This document shows positions 25,006 to 36,160 of a DNA stretch of 64,000 nt, in pieces. Under the pieces are notes generated by a model that saw nothing but the letters and a program-made list of their open reading frames with translations, did not search any database and had not been told where the DNA came from. The position numbers and the translations under genes were made by a program. Source of the DNA: Sphagnum magellanicum (lineage: Eukaryota; Streptophyta; Sphagnopsida; Sphagnales; Sphagnaceae). The stretch lies in assembly GCA_021904315.1 (NCBI GenBank), contig CM038925.1, positions 11,968,501-12,032,500 of the forward strand, given 5' to 3'. Each line of letters opens with the position of its first letter. Within the stretch, counting starts at the first letter, position 1.

Positions 25006-25620
25006 CCCCCCCCCCCCAAAGGAGAGTGAGTGTTTTGGAAAACATGTTCTCAAAAAATGTAATGCCCACCCTTTGTGGATGAAATATTACAATGAGAAAC
25101 ATGCACTCAAACTACCCTAAAAATCATCCCATGAGGTCTTTTTAAGTGTTTATAAAGTAGGACACCTTTGTATCCATGGATGATGTCTCCCTCCTCTAGT
25201 TAAAGAGAGACACACATTACATCTCTCAAGGAGGCATGCCATATTTGGTGCCTCCAAGGTCCACATGACCTAGAGGGATGTGGTGGTGAGCTCATCATTT
25301 ACACATTCACCATGGCCTTGTGTGCTTTAATGAATTGGACAATTCATGATTCACCTTTGTGCTTCCTTCATGTTGGATCAACAAGCCATGGGTAAGGAGG
25401 GCCAAGGGCATTCCCAAAATGGAAGGGCTAAGCTCAACTACACCTAGCACCTAGGCAATTTCTTTTAGGAATGGCCTAACCTTGGGGGGCATTCTCTTAC
25501 ACAAGCAAGAAGATCAGGTAATGCTACCTTCTTCTTTCAGGAGAGCCTGCTGCTCACTTTGAATCCCCATGGCAGGTGGAACTGGCCCCACTTGACATAG
25601 TACTGAATAGCCTTTTTTTT

Positions 25621-25925
25621 CACTGGCTAAATATGACCAAAAGGCCGAATAAAAAATGAGAAACTCGAGAATGAAGGTAATTTTTGGGGTTTCAATTACA
25701 AAAACTAAGGGAAAAAATCATAGGAAAAAATGCCAGATTGCTATATCTAATTCCAAAAAATAGCCAAAAATGTACAAGGACAATTAAATTTGTGTGTGCT
25801 TCATATGCAATATATAGCCAGATTTGGCTAAACCTTTCCTAGGGATGATTACCACCTTCTTCTACATCTTCCTATGGACAATCACCACTTAGGTGACATT
25901 GAAAAAAATTCGTAAGAAAAACACT
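25621..25925. repeat. Fold-back family copy, decayed
   Basis: Recognisable blocks are GCCAGATTGCTATATCTAAT, ATAGCCAAAAATGTACAAGG, TATAGCCAGATTTGGCTAAA and GATGATTACCACC, followed by ACATTG. The order matches the left arm and loop side of the 16.3-kb element; the second arm is not clear. Confidence 0.6.
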
Positions 25926-26439
25926 TGGTATACTCCCCCCAGGTTCTAACTTAGGCATGATTTAGCATGCAACTGCATGAATGCAAAATAGGTAAGCTAC
26001 CAATTTGTTGTTGTTCCATGATACACTCTAGCAAGAGTTTAATAATCAATTCATCAAGTATTATTGAAAGTTAAAGAGGAGTAATAATATTTGAGACACA
26101 CATTCTTCCATGTTTTTATTGGGGGGAGGGGGGAAGATGGGGGGGAGGAGTAACACTCATACACTCTCTCCCTTATTAACAAGAGTCATGGATCCAAGGG
26201 AGATTGTTGGTAGTGAGTATACTTAAGAACCAAACCACAAATGTGGGTCTTCTCGTTTCTTATGTCTACTTTGCAATGTAAAAAACGCTGGAGAAATTTC
26301 ATAAGTGTATTTGGAGGCCACCTTTTTATCCATGAATATCCTTTCTTTAGGGTTTATGGTTTAGGGTTTTTAGGGTTTAGGGGGGATCTTATGTCTACTC
26401 CTTTAGTAAGGAGGGATCTTATGTCTATGATTGTCGACC

Positions 26440-26525
26440 TGTTGCAGCCAAATTTGGCTCTTTCCTTTTGTGGATGATTGCCATTTGTACCTACAATCAC
26501 AAAATTGCAAAAGGAAAAACTCCTG
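26440..26525. repeat. Fold-back family copy, inner arm only
   Basis: GCAGCCAAATTTGGCTCTTT followed by TGTGGATGATTGCCATTTG and ACAATCACAAAATTGCA reproduces the inner arm and loop side of the family. Confidence 0.6.
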
Positions 26526-26550
26526 ATAGGCCACACACTACATATACTCC

Positions 26551-27026
26551 TTGGAAATTGGAATTAGGGTTTGGAAGTTGGAAATTGGAAATGAGGGTTA
26601 GATATTGGAATTAGGATTTGTTGGAAATTGGAATTAGGGTTTGAAAGTTGGAAAATAGGGTTGGAAATTGGAATTAGGGTTTGGAAGAGTTGGAAATAGG
26701 GTGGAAATTGGAATTAGGGTTTGTAAATTGGAAATAGGGTTGGAAATTGGAAGTAAGGTTTGGAAATTGGAAATTGGAAATGGGGTTGGAAATTGGAATT
26801 AGGGTTTGAAAATTGGGAATAGGGTTGGAAATTGGAATTAGGGTTTGGAAATTGGGAATAGGGTTGGAAATTGGAATTAGGGTTTGGAAGTTGGAATTAG
26901 GGTTTGGAAATTGGAATTAGGGTTTGGAAGTTGGAATTAGGGTTTGGAAATTGGAATTAGGGTTTGGAAGTTGGAATTAGGGTTTGGAAATTGGAATTAG
27001 GGTTTGGAAAAATAGGGTTGGAAGTT
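26551..27026 (+). repeat. Telomere-like minisatellite, unit about 20 bp
   Basis: The block is a tandem array of GGGTTTGGAARTTGGAATTA-like units. In the 3' half, units ending AAATT and AAGTT alternate, giving a 40-bp higher-order unit. Each unit contains TTAGGGTTT, one and a bit copies of the plant telomere motif. Units are more diverged at the 5' end and more uniform at the 3' end. Confidence 0.85.
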
Positions 27027-27189
27027 TTTAGTCTGAAGTAGTAGTGTGCCAACAAGTGGTGGTGAATGCTTTTTTGTGTGTTTTAAGGCTTCCTTTTTGG
27101 CGGTTTGCATGTGGATGGGAGCAAGTGTACCCATAATTAAATTAAATTAAATGAATTCCCCTCTTTCCATCATTTTCCCAACTCGTCAA

Positions 27190-27620
27190 TAAAAGCACCA
27201 AAAGTACCCGCCCGCCCGCCGGCCCACCCGCGCGCCCGCCGGCCCACCCGCGCGCCCGCCCGCCCGCCCGCCCTTCATTCATTCATTCTGATTGCCGTTG
27301 AAAAGATGTTCTCGGAATATCCGACATGGTGCGTGCCTGGATCGTGGCTCGACAATCCCCACAACAGGGACACGACGGTCGGCTGTCAAAGCACACACAC
27401 CCCCAGCTGGCGCGCACCTGTCGGTGGCTGACACCACTTGTCCACCCTCTCAGGCTACAGGCCAGGCGTAGCTAAACGACAGACGGTCAGTGGCCGACCA
27501 ACATATCTACCTGTTGTCTCCCCCGCATCCCCGCCACCTTGCGTAACTCCTTGACCTTGTTTTTTTCTCCCTGCCAGGGGTCAAACTAGCGCCCCGCCAA
27601 GCAACAAGTAAAATTTGCTT
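27190..27620. other. GC-rich island with CCCG repeats
   Basis: A run of CCCG/GGCCCACCCGCGCG units (about 27207-27275) is followed by TTCATTCATTCATTC and then roughly 320 bp of GC-rich, CpG-containing unique DNA. This contrasts sharply with the AT-rich flanks. The C-run could form an i-motif, with a G-quadruplex on the other strand. It could be a promoter or a decayed gene, but no coding exon was recognised. Confidence 0.5.
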
Positions 27621-27649
27621 GCTAATTATGGACATGATGATGGTCGCTG

Positions 27650-28235
27650 GTTTTTCGCGGTCAACTTTGTGATGTAGCCAAATTGGCGATTATCCAAAAG
27701 GAAGCTTTCGCCAAATTTGACGAAACATGAACGTAACTACTCCTTCCAGATTTTGGGCTACCCTATTAGAAAACGAAATATTTTTTATTTTGGTCATTTA
27801 AGAAAATTTCTAGTAATGGCGATTGAAAAAATTAAAAAATGAAACCTTCATTTCTGAATTTTTCATTCTTAACTTTGGCAATCATCCATTTGAAGATTTA
27901 GCCCAAATTGACGAGACATGAACGTAACTCCTTCAAGATTTTGGGCTACCCTGTTGGAAGCCAAATTAAAATTTTGGCTACTTAAGAAATTTTATAATCA
28001 TGGCAATTGAAAAATCAAAATAAGATCTTCATTTTTGAAATTTTTCATTTTTAACTTGGCTATCATCCATATGAAGATTTAGCCCAAATATTGGCAATGT
28101 ACGAGATATGAACATAAATCAATTAGAGCTCCTTCTATATTTTTGGCTACCCATTGGGACCGAATATTGAAATTTCGCAGTTTTTATTAGATTTTTCCAA
28201 GTTTTGGCGATTGAAATTGAGACTTCACGTTTCGG
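27650..28235. repeat. Three tandem decayed copies related to the fold-back family
   Basis: Three units of about 180-200 bp begin near 27660, 27865 and 28050. Each carries AACTTTG or AACTTGGC, then ATCATCCAT-like sequence, TTAGCCCAAAT or CGCCAAATTTG, a GAACGTAACT or GAACATAA word, and TTTTGGCTACCC or TTTTGGGCTACCC. Units 1 and 2 are most alike. Arm-like segments are in the same orientation. Confidence 0.65.
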
Positions 28236-28239
28236 GCAG

Positions 28240-28402
28240 TAAGAAAAAGGTTGATTACTGTGGTCCGTGAAAACGGGGTTCCGTCGCTACCAGTCGCGGC
28301 ACTACTTGCACCAGTTGCGCTCGACCAGTCTCGACACGCTCGCACTGCACGCCATCCTGTTTCCATCAGGATCTCAGGAGTGTCTCGCTGCAGACTGACT
28401 GC

Positions 28403-28437
<35 letters not shown>

Positions 28438-29975
28438 CCCTGCCATATCCATGATGAGCATGTTAATGTTTCCTTTTGGGTCTGGAATCAGACGGTGCAA
28501 ATATTGCTTTCCACGTAAGGAAATCAACTCTTTTCTCGATCGCTTGGTTGGAAAGTCTGGCATCAGCTCTGCAGCCGCAGCTTGTCAGATCACTTGCAAA
28601 GGCAACAAGTCTTACATAGGCCAGAGGTACTTATTGCTTACTGTCTCCAGTACTCTGTGATAAAACATGAAACCCATCAGCCATTCTCTTGTGCGTGTTG
28701 TGGATGCAACCAGCCCTTGCACGGGTAGCCTCTAGGGGGTGGTCTCATAATGGCACAACTGCACTAACCTGGGTATTGAAACCATTGAAGTAAGCTGACG
28801 ATGCTAGTTTCCAAGTTCACAAAAGATTCAGCTCACAGCTCATATGGTGGAAACACGCTAAACACCCCTCAATGAGCAGCAGCTCTATGGGGTGCATTTC
28901 TTGGTTGACAGTGCTCTACCCCTATGCAAAGCTATGGCTGGTTTGGCCCTATTTTCTGGCTAAATAAAAAAATAGCACTATTATTATTCAAAGAAGAAAA
29001 CCATGTTAACAGCAGATACCCTCACTTTGTCTTGACAAATGTTGGGCTTGAAATCATTGTGAGACAACAAAAATAGTAATAATAATGATCTTTTTGCAAA
29101 ACAAACAAAATTAAAGTTGCGCATTTTTGTGCAGAACCACAAGGGATGCAAAAAAAGTGCAAAAAGACAAACACAAAAATAGGGTTGCGGGATATTTAGC
29201 ATCCCGCATGTTGGTGTGGAGTGTCGCATACAAATAGAGCTCCAATTAAAACAGACATGAAGGAAATTAATTGAAGACATTATTATATAGGTGAGTTAGA
29301 TGTCTTTTTTGTTGCCAGATCCATTATTGAATACTGAGTGTGAAATGGTTGATTTAATTCTTGTTGGGATCAAAAGAGAAGTATGTTAAGGAGAATCCCT
29401 TCAAGTTAGTTACTCCCAATTCATCATTCTCTTGGGGGGACCAGTGGGGGACCATCCGAGCTGATCTGTGCTGGAGAAAAGTGAAACTTTGTGACGTCTC
29501 TGGAGTGAATGTTAGTGCAGCATTGGGCCCAGAATCAAACATATATATATATATATATATGTATATGTATCTGATGTATTCATTTGTGCAGCATATTCCA
29601 AAAGCTTCCACACCACAGCACTAGTCCACAAAGAAAGATTTTTGAAGTTTGTCCTAACTTGGGTGCAGCCAGCCGGACGTGGGAAAGCGAATTAGTCATT
29701 CCAGAGTTGGTGGATGATTTACATACAGGCAGGCTAGCTGGTGACTCAGTTTTTTGTGAACTGGATTTATCACCAGGATTTGTCTTTTGCTTGTTGGAAA
29801 AGAAGAGAGAGCCCTGCATGGGACCCTCTGAAGTGCAGATTGTAATCTTAAGCAACAACCCACCCCATATTGAGTGCACACTAGGTGCACAACATGATGC
29901 CTCCAAAGACTCTTTGTACCTTGCTTGCAAAGTCATGGAGTTTTTTTTGTTTGTTAATATTTCATCGCAATAGAG
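28240..29975 (+). other. Unrecognised coding-like region, possibly a decayed multi-exon gene
   Basis: Three stretches have coding-like composition on the plus strand. They are about 28451-28629 (ends IGQR before a GT donor), 29361-29541 (contains WGTIRADLCW and VSGVNVSAALGPES, ending in a TA microsatellite) and 29600-29943 (contains ELVIPELVDDLHTGRLAG and SPGFVFCLLEKKREP). The sequence is less AT-rich than its surroundings. I do not recognise the family and could not build one continuous splice model. It could be a diverged gene, a gene fragment or a pseudogene. A CT microsatellite (28406-28436) lies at the 5' side. Confidence 0.35.
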
Positions 29976-32219
29976 TCAAACACATGCACACCAGGTTTTG
30001 GGCAGGTATTTGATTTTTTAATAACCGCTTGCTGGCTGGCTGGCTGGCTGGCTTCGGATATTTGAAAAATGGAAATATATTATTTTTAAAACCAGCATTT
30101 CCGGGTATTGGTAAGAGAATCCCATCAAAGAACCATCAACTCTGGGTAGGGTACTTTGAAAAATCCCAATGAAAGAACTGCCCGTTCTGGTTATTTCGCT
30201 ACCCTCTAAGAACCGTCACGTTTCATGGAAGAATCCCACGGTTTTCTGAGCGTAATTTTTACATGTAACATATTTAATTGAGAAATTTTGAATAGTTCAA
30301 GATAAGATAATTCATGTGGTGGTGATGATATTTCATATGGGTACATAATTATGCATCAATATTTTTGTGTATGAGCATAAATGTACAAAATGTTGAAATG
30401 AACTTTTATGGGCAATCAAACATGTTTTTTGACAAGATTATTTCTTACACATGTGACCTATTCCTCAAGCTATAAATTTTGAACCTAGTGAATATAACCA
30501 ACCAGCCCAAACAATCATTTTCCTTGTAACCCTTTCCTTTAGAATTTCAAAACTTTGAAATTTTCATATGATTCGATTTTTCACAAAAATTCACCCAATG
30601 AAGATGTACTTGTAGAAAGGGAACATGCTTTTGTTATACAAAAAGTTGAAAATCAATGCATGATTTTATGAATTGGTTTTGAATTTATTTTTTCAAAGTA
30701 CAATTGGGGCACTTGGTATAGTTACTTTAAAAGACCCAAAATGACATTTACATAGTGTCCAAAACACTTTTAAATATTTCTATTAATTTAACATCACATC
30801 ATTGTATTTATTAACATACAACAATCCTCTACAATTATAATAATGTAAATTGGAAAAAATCCAAAGTTGGACTTTGGAATCCTTTATAAGTTGTCACTCC
30901 TCTTTGGTAACCCATTCACAAACAAACTCAAATTTAATATGAAATGGATATATTATTAACTAGTTAGTAGGTTATTAATGATCAAATTGATGATCCATTG
31001 AAACCCATGTCAAAACTCAATAACTAACCAACACTAACAAGACCAAACGTGTCGTATTCAATCTTGTGAGGTCAAAAAGTTGGTAATAGTGCCCAAAAAT
31101 ATTAAAATTAACCAAAATTACAAAAAGACAAAAAATTAGTCCAAACTTTCTTTAAATGTTATTTTTTTTGCTAGGGTGTGAGAATTCACCTGCAAAGAAC
31201 ATTGGTCAAAAAACACATAAGAAAATAATTGTGATATTTCAAATAGGTAGGTGAATGTAGCAAAGGTATAATATGAATACTACGTATCTTTAAGCCTTTA
31301 ATGAAATGTAACAAGCAACAAGGAACCTTTTTGAATTGGATTATTTCAAGTATTTTCTTGGTTTTAAATCACAAATTTTGGGGCCTAGCTGTTTTTGTAT
31401 CATCTATTCCTAGACCTTAACATTTGTACTATTATTCAAGGATTATTTTTTTTGTCTTGTAAATATTCACCCTTATGTTTTTTAAAATATATATAAATTT
31501 GAAAGTTTGTTATGACAAGTTATAACATCATGTCTCCAAAACACATCATATTCCATCCTTTGAATTATCTAAAATCAAATTTTTTTCATCACAATAAAAA
31601 AATGCATAATTTCAATGTTGAAGTGCAAAACATTTTTTCTCACATCAATTACCAATAAGCCTATTAGATCCATTATCCCCTAAGTAATGACATAATTGAA
31701 CATGTAGCATAAAATTTCAATACCCTTGGGCACATATATGCCCTTGAAAAACACACCAAAAACATCAACCAAGATCAATGTGATTAATGCTTCAAGCCTC
31801 TTTCCAAGATGTCCCATTTCAAGGCGGGTTTTGATTATGCTTGTTTTTTTGAACATATAAATTGTTGTATGATATGTATATGTGTTTAATGTTTTTAGAA
31901 ACTAAATTATCCATATATTGTGTAATTACTAATTTGTTGTTATTATTGATACCCAAAATCAATCTTGATTTTTATTTCTTTAAGCTACATACATTCATAT
32001 CATTGTTGGGCATGTAAGTGTAAATGGTCATCAATATTCATGCAAGTGTAACTACCATGTATATTTAGACATATCCCTTTGTAAATGATTTCATTTGCAT
32101 TTCATTACATGAGGATAATGTTTTAAGTTTTCAATTAATTTTCATGGAAGGTTGTGTAGTTTAACTATGGCAATATATATGGATGGTTCCACCCCCAAGT
32201 ATTTCTAACTATTATAATT

Positions 32220-32880
32220 TATTTTCAAAAATTATAGGCTAATCCATTTTAAATTAAATTAGGTTATTCCACCCTAGGTTATTTTAAAATATAAAATAAC
32301 CCAAGGTGAAATAACTTATAATAATTAACAACTACCTTAAATACAATAGCCTAAAATAATTTAGGGTGGAAAAATCTATATTAACAAAAAATAACATATT
32401 GTATAATAACTTAAAATAACCAAAAGAAAGTTTAAGGTATAAGCTTAAAGTGGAAAAATGAGAATAATTTAAAGTAGAATAATCTTAAATAACATAAAGT
32501 GAAATAACTTAGAATAACCTAGGTTACAATAACATGTACTAACCTAGATTAATAAAAAATAACCTATAATAAAATAACCAATAAAGGCTTAGGGTGGAAT
32601 AACTTATGATATTCAAAAAATATCCTAAGGTAGAATAGATGAAAAAAACTTTAAATAATGTATGGAGGAATAGCCTTGAATAACCAAAATAGGCTCGGGT
32701 TGAATAACCTAAAATGATCCAAAATCATTTAGGGTGAAATATTTGAAAATAACAAAAAATAGCTTATAATGAATAACTAAAAATAACTTAAGGTGAAATA
32801 ACCTAAAATAACCAAATATGACCTAACTTGAAATGGCCTAAAATAACCACCAAAAGGTTAAGGTAAAATAGCTAAAAATA
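32220..32880. repeat. Degenerate AATAACC-rich tandem array
   Basis: Words like AAATAACCTAAAATAACC, GGTGAAATAACTTA and AGGGTGGAATAAC recur throughout about 650 bp with an irregular spacing near 25-45 bp. No open frame survives. It reads as an old, eroded satellite-like block. Confidence 0.6.
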
Positions 32881-34539
32881 TAAGGTGTTTGATGTAAGGG
32901 GGGCTAAGTGTTTGGTGATGGGTGAACTAAAACACATTAGGATTTCAAACATAAATTTTTGGATTGTTGCATCTTTGCTTTTGAAATACAAAGAAATTTT
33001 GTAAAGTTCTAGTTGGCGCACCCATTAGGTTCTAAATCACTCAAAATGGACTAAACATGAAGAAAATCAAGATTGAGCTTGAACTATATAGAGGTTTAGA
33101 GCTTTAAATATATATATTTTTAAAGCAAACTATCATTCATCCTCTTCTTATGTTTTTTTTGTGTTGATTTTTTATTTTTGACATTGAGAGAACATTCGTA
33201 ACCCTCTCATTTGTGCATCCAATGACACAAAAATTGTTGAATTTAGAAAATATTGAAAAATGTTTGATAATAGGTACATGTCTATTAATGGGCAATTTTA
33301 TTTTACTACCCTGAGAACCAGATTATGGTTCTCTCGTAGAATGGATTTGATTCTCAAAAAAAATTTAAAACAAAACAATTGGTTCTCAATAATTTGATCC
33401 TCATTTGGGTGAAAACTATTAATCTGGTTTTCAAACCAATTATCACGAATTGTGATACGAGTTGATTTTTGTTGGGAAAACTTGTTTGAGAATCGAAGGT
33501 CCTAATGAGAACCACCCAACAATGATTTTGTCATGAATATTGGGTTGTTAACAATGTTGGGCAATTATTAAAAGAAAGGCACCAAATAATTGGCAATTCT
33601 CAAGGTGGTTGGTTCTTAGAGATGTATAATCATGGTTCTTTAAGAAAATCAAATAACCGGTTCAATTATATATATAACCACGATTCTAAAATTTATTTAT
33701 ATATAATCTCACAATTCCCAAAAACCCAAGAACCCATCAAATAACCTTTTATAAAATTGTGTGGAGAACTCAAACCAGACATTGTTCAATTCTAAAATTT
33801 TTCAAAAAAAAAAAACCAAAACTAGAAGTTTGAAAAAAAAATCAAATAACTTCCCAACACTAGTTGTTACCAATATCTAGGGGTTATTAGCAATGGTGCC
33901 AAATAACCGGTAATTTTCAAAGTGATTCTTTAATTTATATAACCTTGGTTTTAAAAATTCAAGAAACCCAAAATTTGATTTATAACCATGGTTTTCAAAA
34001 ATCCAAAGAACCAATCTTGATATACAACAATAGCTTGAAAGACTCATAAGAACCAATGAAGTAACATGTTCATTATAAAACAACCAAATTCTTATTAGTT
34101 ATACCATGAAACCCAACAATTTTTTTAAGGATGTTGTAAAAACCCATTACTATAGGTTCTTTGATATCTGAAAATTCAAAACTAGAGGTTCTTTGATTTC
34201 CTAAATTTTAAAAATCCACCAGAAGCAGAGGTTATATGAAAAAAAAAGGTCAAATAACCACAGAACATTTGGTTGTTTACTTGTTACTCCTACTGAAGCT
34301 GAAGAAGCAAAGGTTAATATTTGATATTTGATAATATAGTTCACAATTATGTATGTGTTTACAAATAAATAAACAAGCAACTCATTGCGTAATGGCTTTG
34401 TCCAATGTTATATGACTATGATCAATATTTTATTTCAAAAACCAACTCCTTAGGAAGGAAAATAAAGAATCTTTAGGAGTATTTTATTTTTTGAAATTGA
34501 ATATCAAAATTAATTTATTATATTGGGAGGCATGTGCCA

Positions 34540-34940
34540 AATTTGCCAAGGTACTATAATATATGGAATGTTTGGAATCTAAAATTTTGAAAATTAAAAT
34601 GTTTAAATTGGGATGTGTGAATATTTAAAGCTAAAAATTGAAATCTCTATATGAAACATCTAGAATTTAATCATTTGAAAACTTGAATGTCTAAATTTGG
34701 ATGTGTGAATACTGAAAGTTGAAAATTGAAAACTGAAATTTGAAATCTCTTTGTGAAATGTCTAGAAGGAATTTGAAAATTGAAATGTTTGAATACTGAC
34801 AACTAAAAACTGAAATGTCTAAATACTAAAAATTGAAAATTGAAATGTTTGAATAATGAAAATTGAAAACCAAAATGTCTAAATACTAAAAATTGAAATT
34901 TGAAATCTCTATATGAAATGTCTAGAATTTTAAATTACAT
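34540..34940. repeat. Degenerate tandem array of AATTGAAA / ATGTCTA words
   Basis: The block repeats GAAATGTCTAGAATTT, AAATTGAAAATTGAAA and TGTCTAAATACTAAA in mixed order. It forms roughly 60-bp and shorter units with high divergence. No coding signal is present. Confidence 0.55.
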
Positions 34941-35254
34941 TTTACATCTTTAATAAAAAAACTTTAGCGTAAACCCTACTTCTGTAGAGAAACTTTCATC
35001 TTGTGTGGTAAGTTCATCAAACTAGTCATGGACCCAAAGCTTCTCATCCTTGGATTCCCATAGCTTCTAAAGGAGGAAGCTATGTCAACCCAATTTTTGA
35101 CATATGTTAGCCTAGTCAAAAAGTTTGATCTCTTTTATGGAAAACAACAAAAGGAAAATGTTTGCAAAAGAACTGTTAATAAATTTAATAATGATACTCA
35201 TACAAAATAACACCAACCACACCTTTATTGTTCTCCATCAATTTTTTTGAACTA

Positions 35255-36160
35255 ATAACTTCAACATGTTTTAATCAGTTCGGCTATAACAAGAAAGGGC
35301 ATGAAAGGATCCCAACTATAACTCCCACCATGAGCCGATTGTGGAAGCGAACTGCATTGTTAGTGGGTTCACCATCTCCATAGTTGAGAACAAACATCAT
35401 GTAAGGAAACATATCAATTTCTTTCCTTATTAGTTTTCCATACATCAACAAGTTTCCCATACTTGAGTGTCCAACAAATTCTCAAAGGCCATACGTAAAA
35501 TAGCAAAAGTGGGTGAAATTGCACATGTCAATCATTTAAGCATGTCGATTTCTTACATGGCAATGGTGAAAAAGGCAATCTTCTCCTTCTTCGTCTTATT
35601 TTCATATTGTTGATCATCTACGCCATATTCATCTTGAAACACTGGCACCAAAAAAATATTTAGTCCTCATTTTAGTCCTTTGCTCTACCAATAGAGCTAG
35701 GTTGAGGGGTGTGGTAATGAAAGGACATATTTTCTTTATGTTATTCCTACCAATAATTGGGTTAATGAAATCCAATGTCTAAAGCTTGAACTTTGATTAA
35801 TACAATTTTTTAAAATCCATATTCCACCAATAATACAAATGGAACAATATAATCCAAGGGACAAATTTGGGAGCCTTAAGCATATCTACACAATGAACAC
35901 ATCCCTCAAAATGTTGTCATTAGATTGGCATGTTGCATTGCACAATGCATTGCCAAGTGTTGATTCATTTAGAACATTTGATAGTTCAAACTATCTCATT
36001 GGGCATTAAGATAGTTTCCTAGTGATTTTAACTCATCACCACTTTGCAAACCTATGATTTCAATCCCACAATTTACACATAAGTTCCATCAATAGTCAAC
36101 CCGGTGATTATGTGGGTTAGTAGATCAACCCAACCATCTAAAATTATAATTTGTGGGGTT
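35255..36160 (-). pseudogene. Decayed hAT-like (DUF659/dimerisation-type) transposase
   Basis: Three family landmarks occur on the minus strand in the right order and at about the right spacing. The first is ILDGWVDLLTHIITG near 36150-36100 (the hAT core DGW segment). The second is CAMQHANLM near 35944-35918 (the CxxHxxNL motif). The third is SWWEL near 35335-35321, followed shortly in another frame by IAELIKTC (the C-terminal dimerisation region). Stops and frame changes separate them, so the gene is dead. N-terminal BED-type zinc finger and terminal inverted repeats were not found. The call rests on short motifs. Confidence 0.45.

Larger units (their letters stand above)
25019..26550. other. 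AT-rich spacer with two decayed fold-back copies
   Basis: No coding region is recognised. Two members of the AGCCAAATTTGGCT family are present (25621-25925 and about 26440-26525). A G-rich run lies near 26121-26150, and a short TTTAGGG-containing patch near 26349-26383. Confidence 0.5.
29976..35254. other. AT-rich intergenic spacer
   Basis: No gene is recognised. Contents include a GGCT tetranucleotide run (about 30028-30052), a TAACC-rich array (32220-32880), a region rich in GGTTCT/AGAACC and TCAAATAACC words (about 33300-34270) and a degenerate AATTGAAA/TGTCTA array (34540-34940). The word TCAAATAACCRCC recurs near 18552, 20946, 33838 and 34243, suggesting a shared old repeat, but I could not delimit it. 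Confidence 0.5.

Noticed and set aside
33300-34270. LTR-type or other large element from repeated GGTTCT and TCAAATAACC words
   Set aside because: No paired long terminal repeats, primer-binding site or coding domain could be delimited; the words are scattered and low in complexity.
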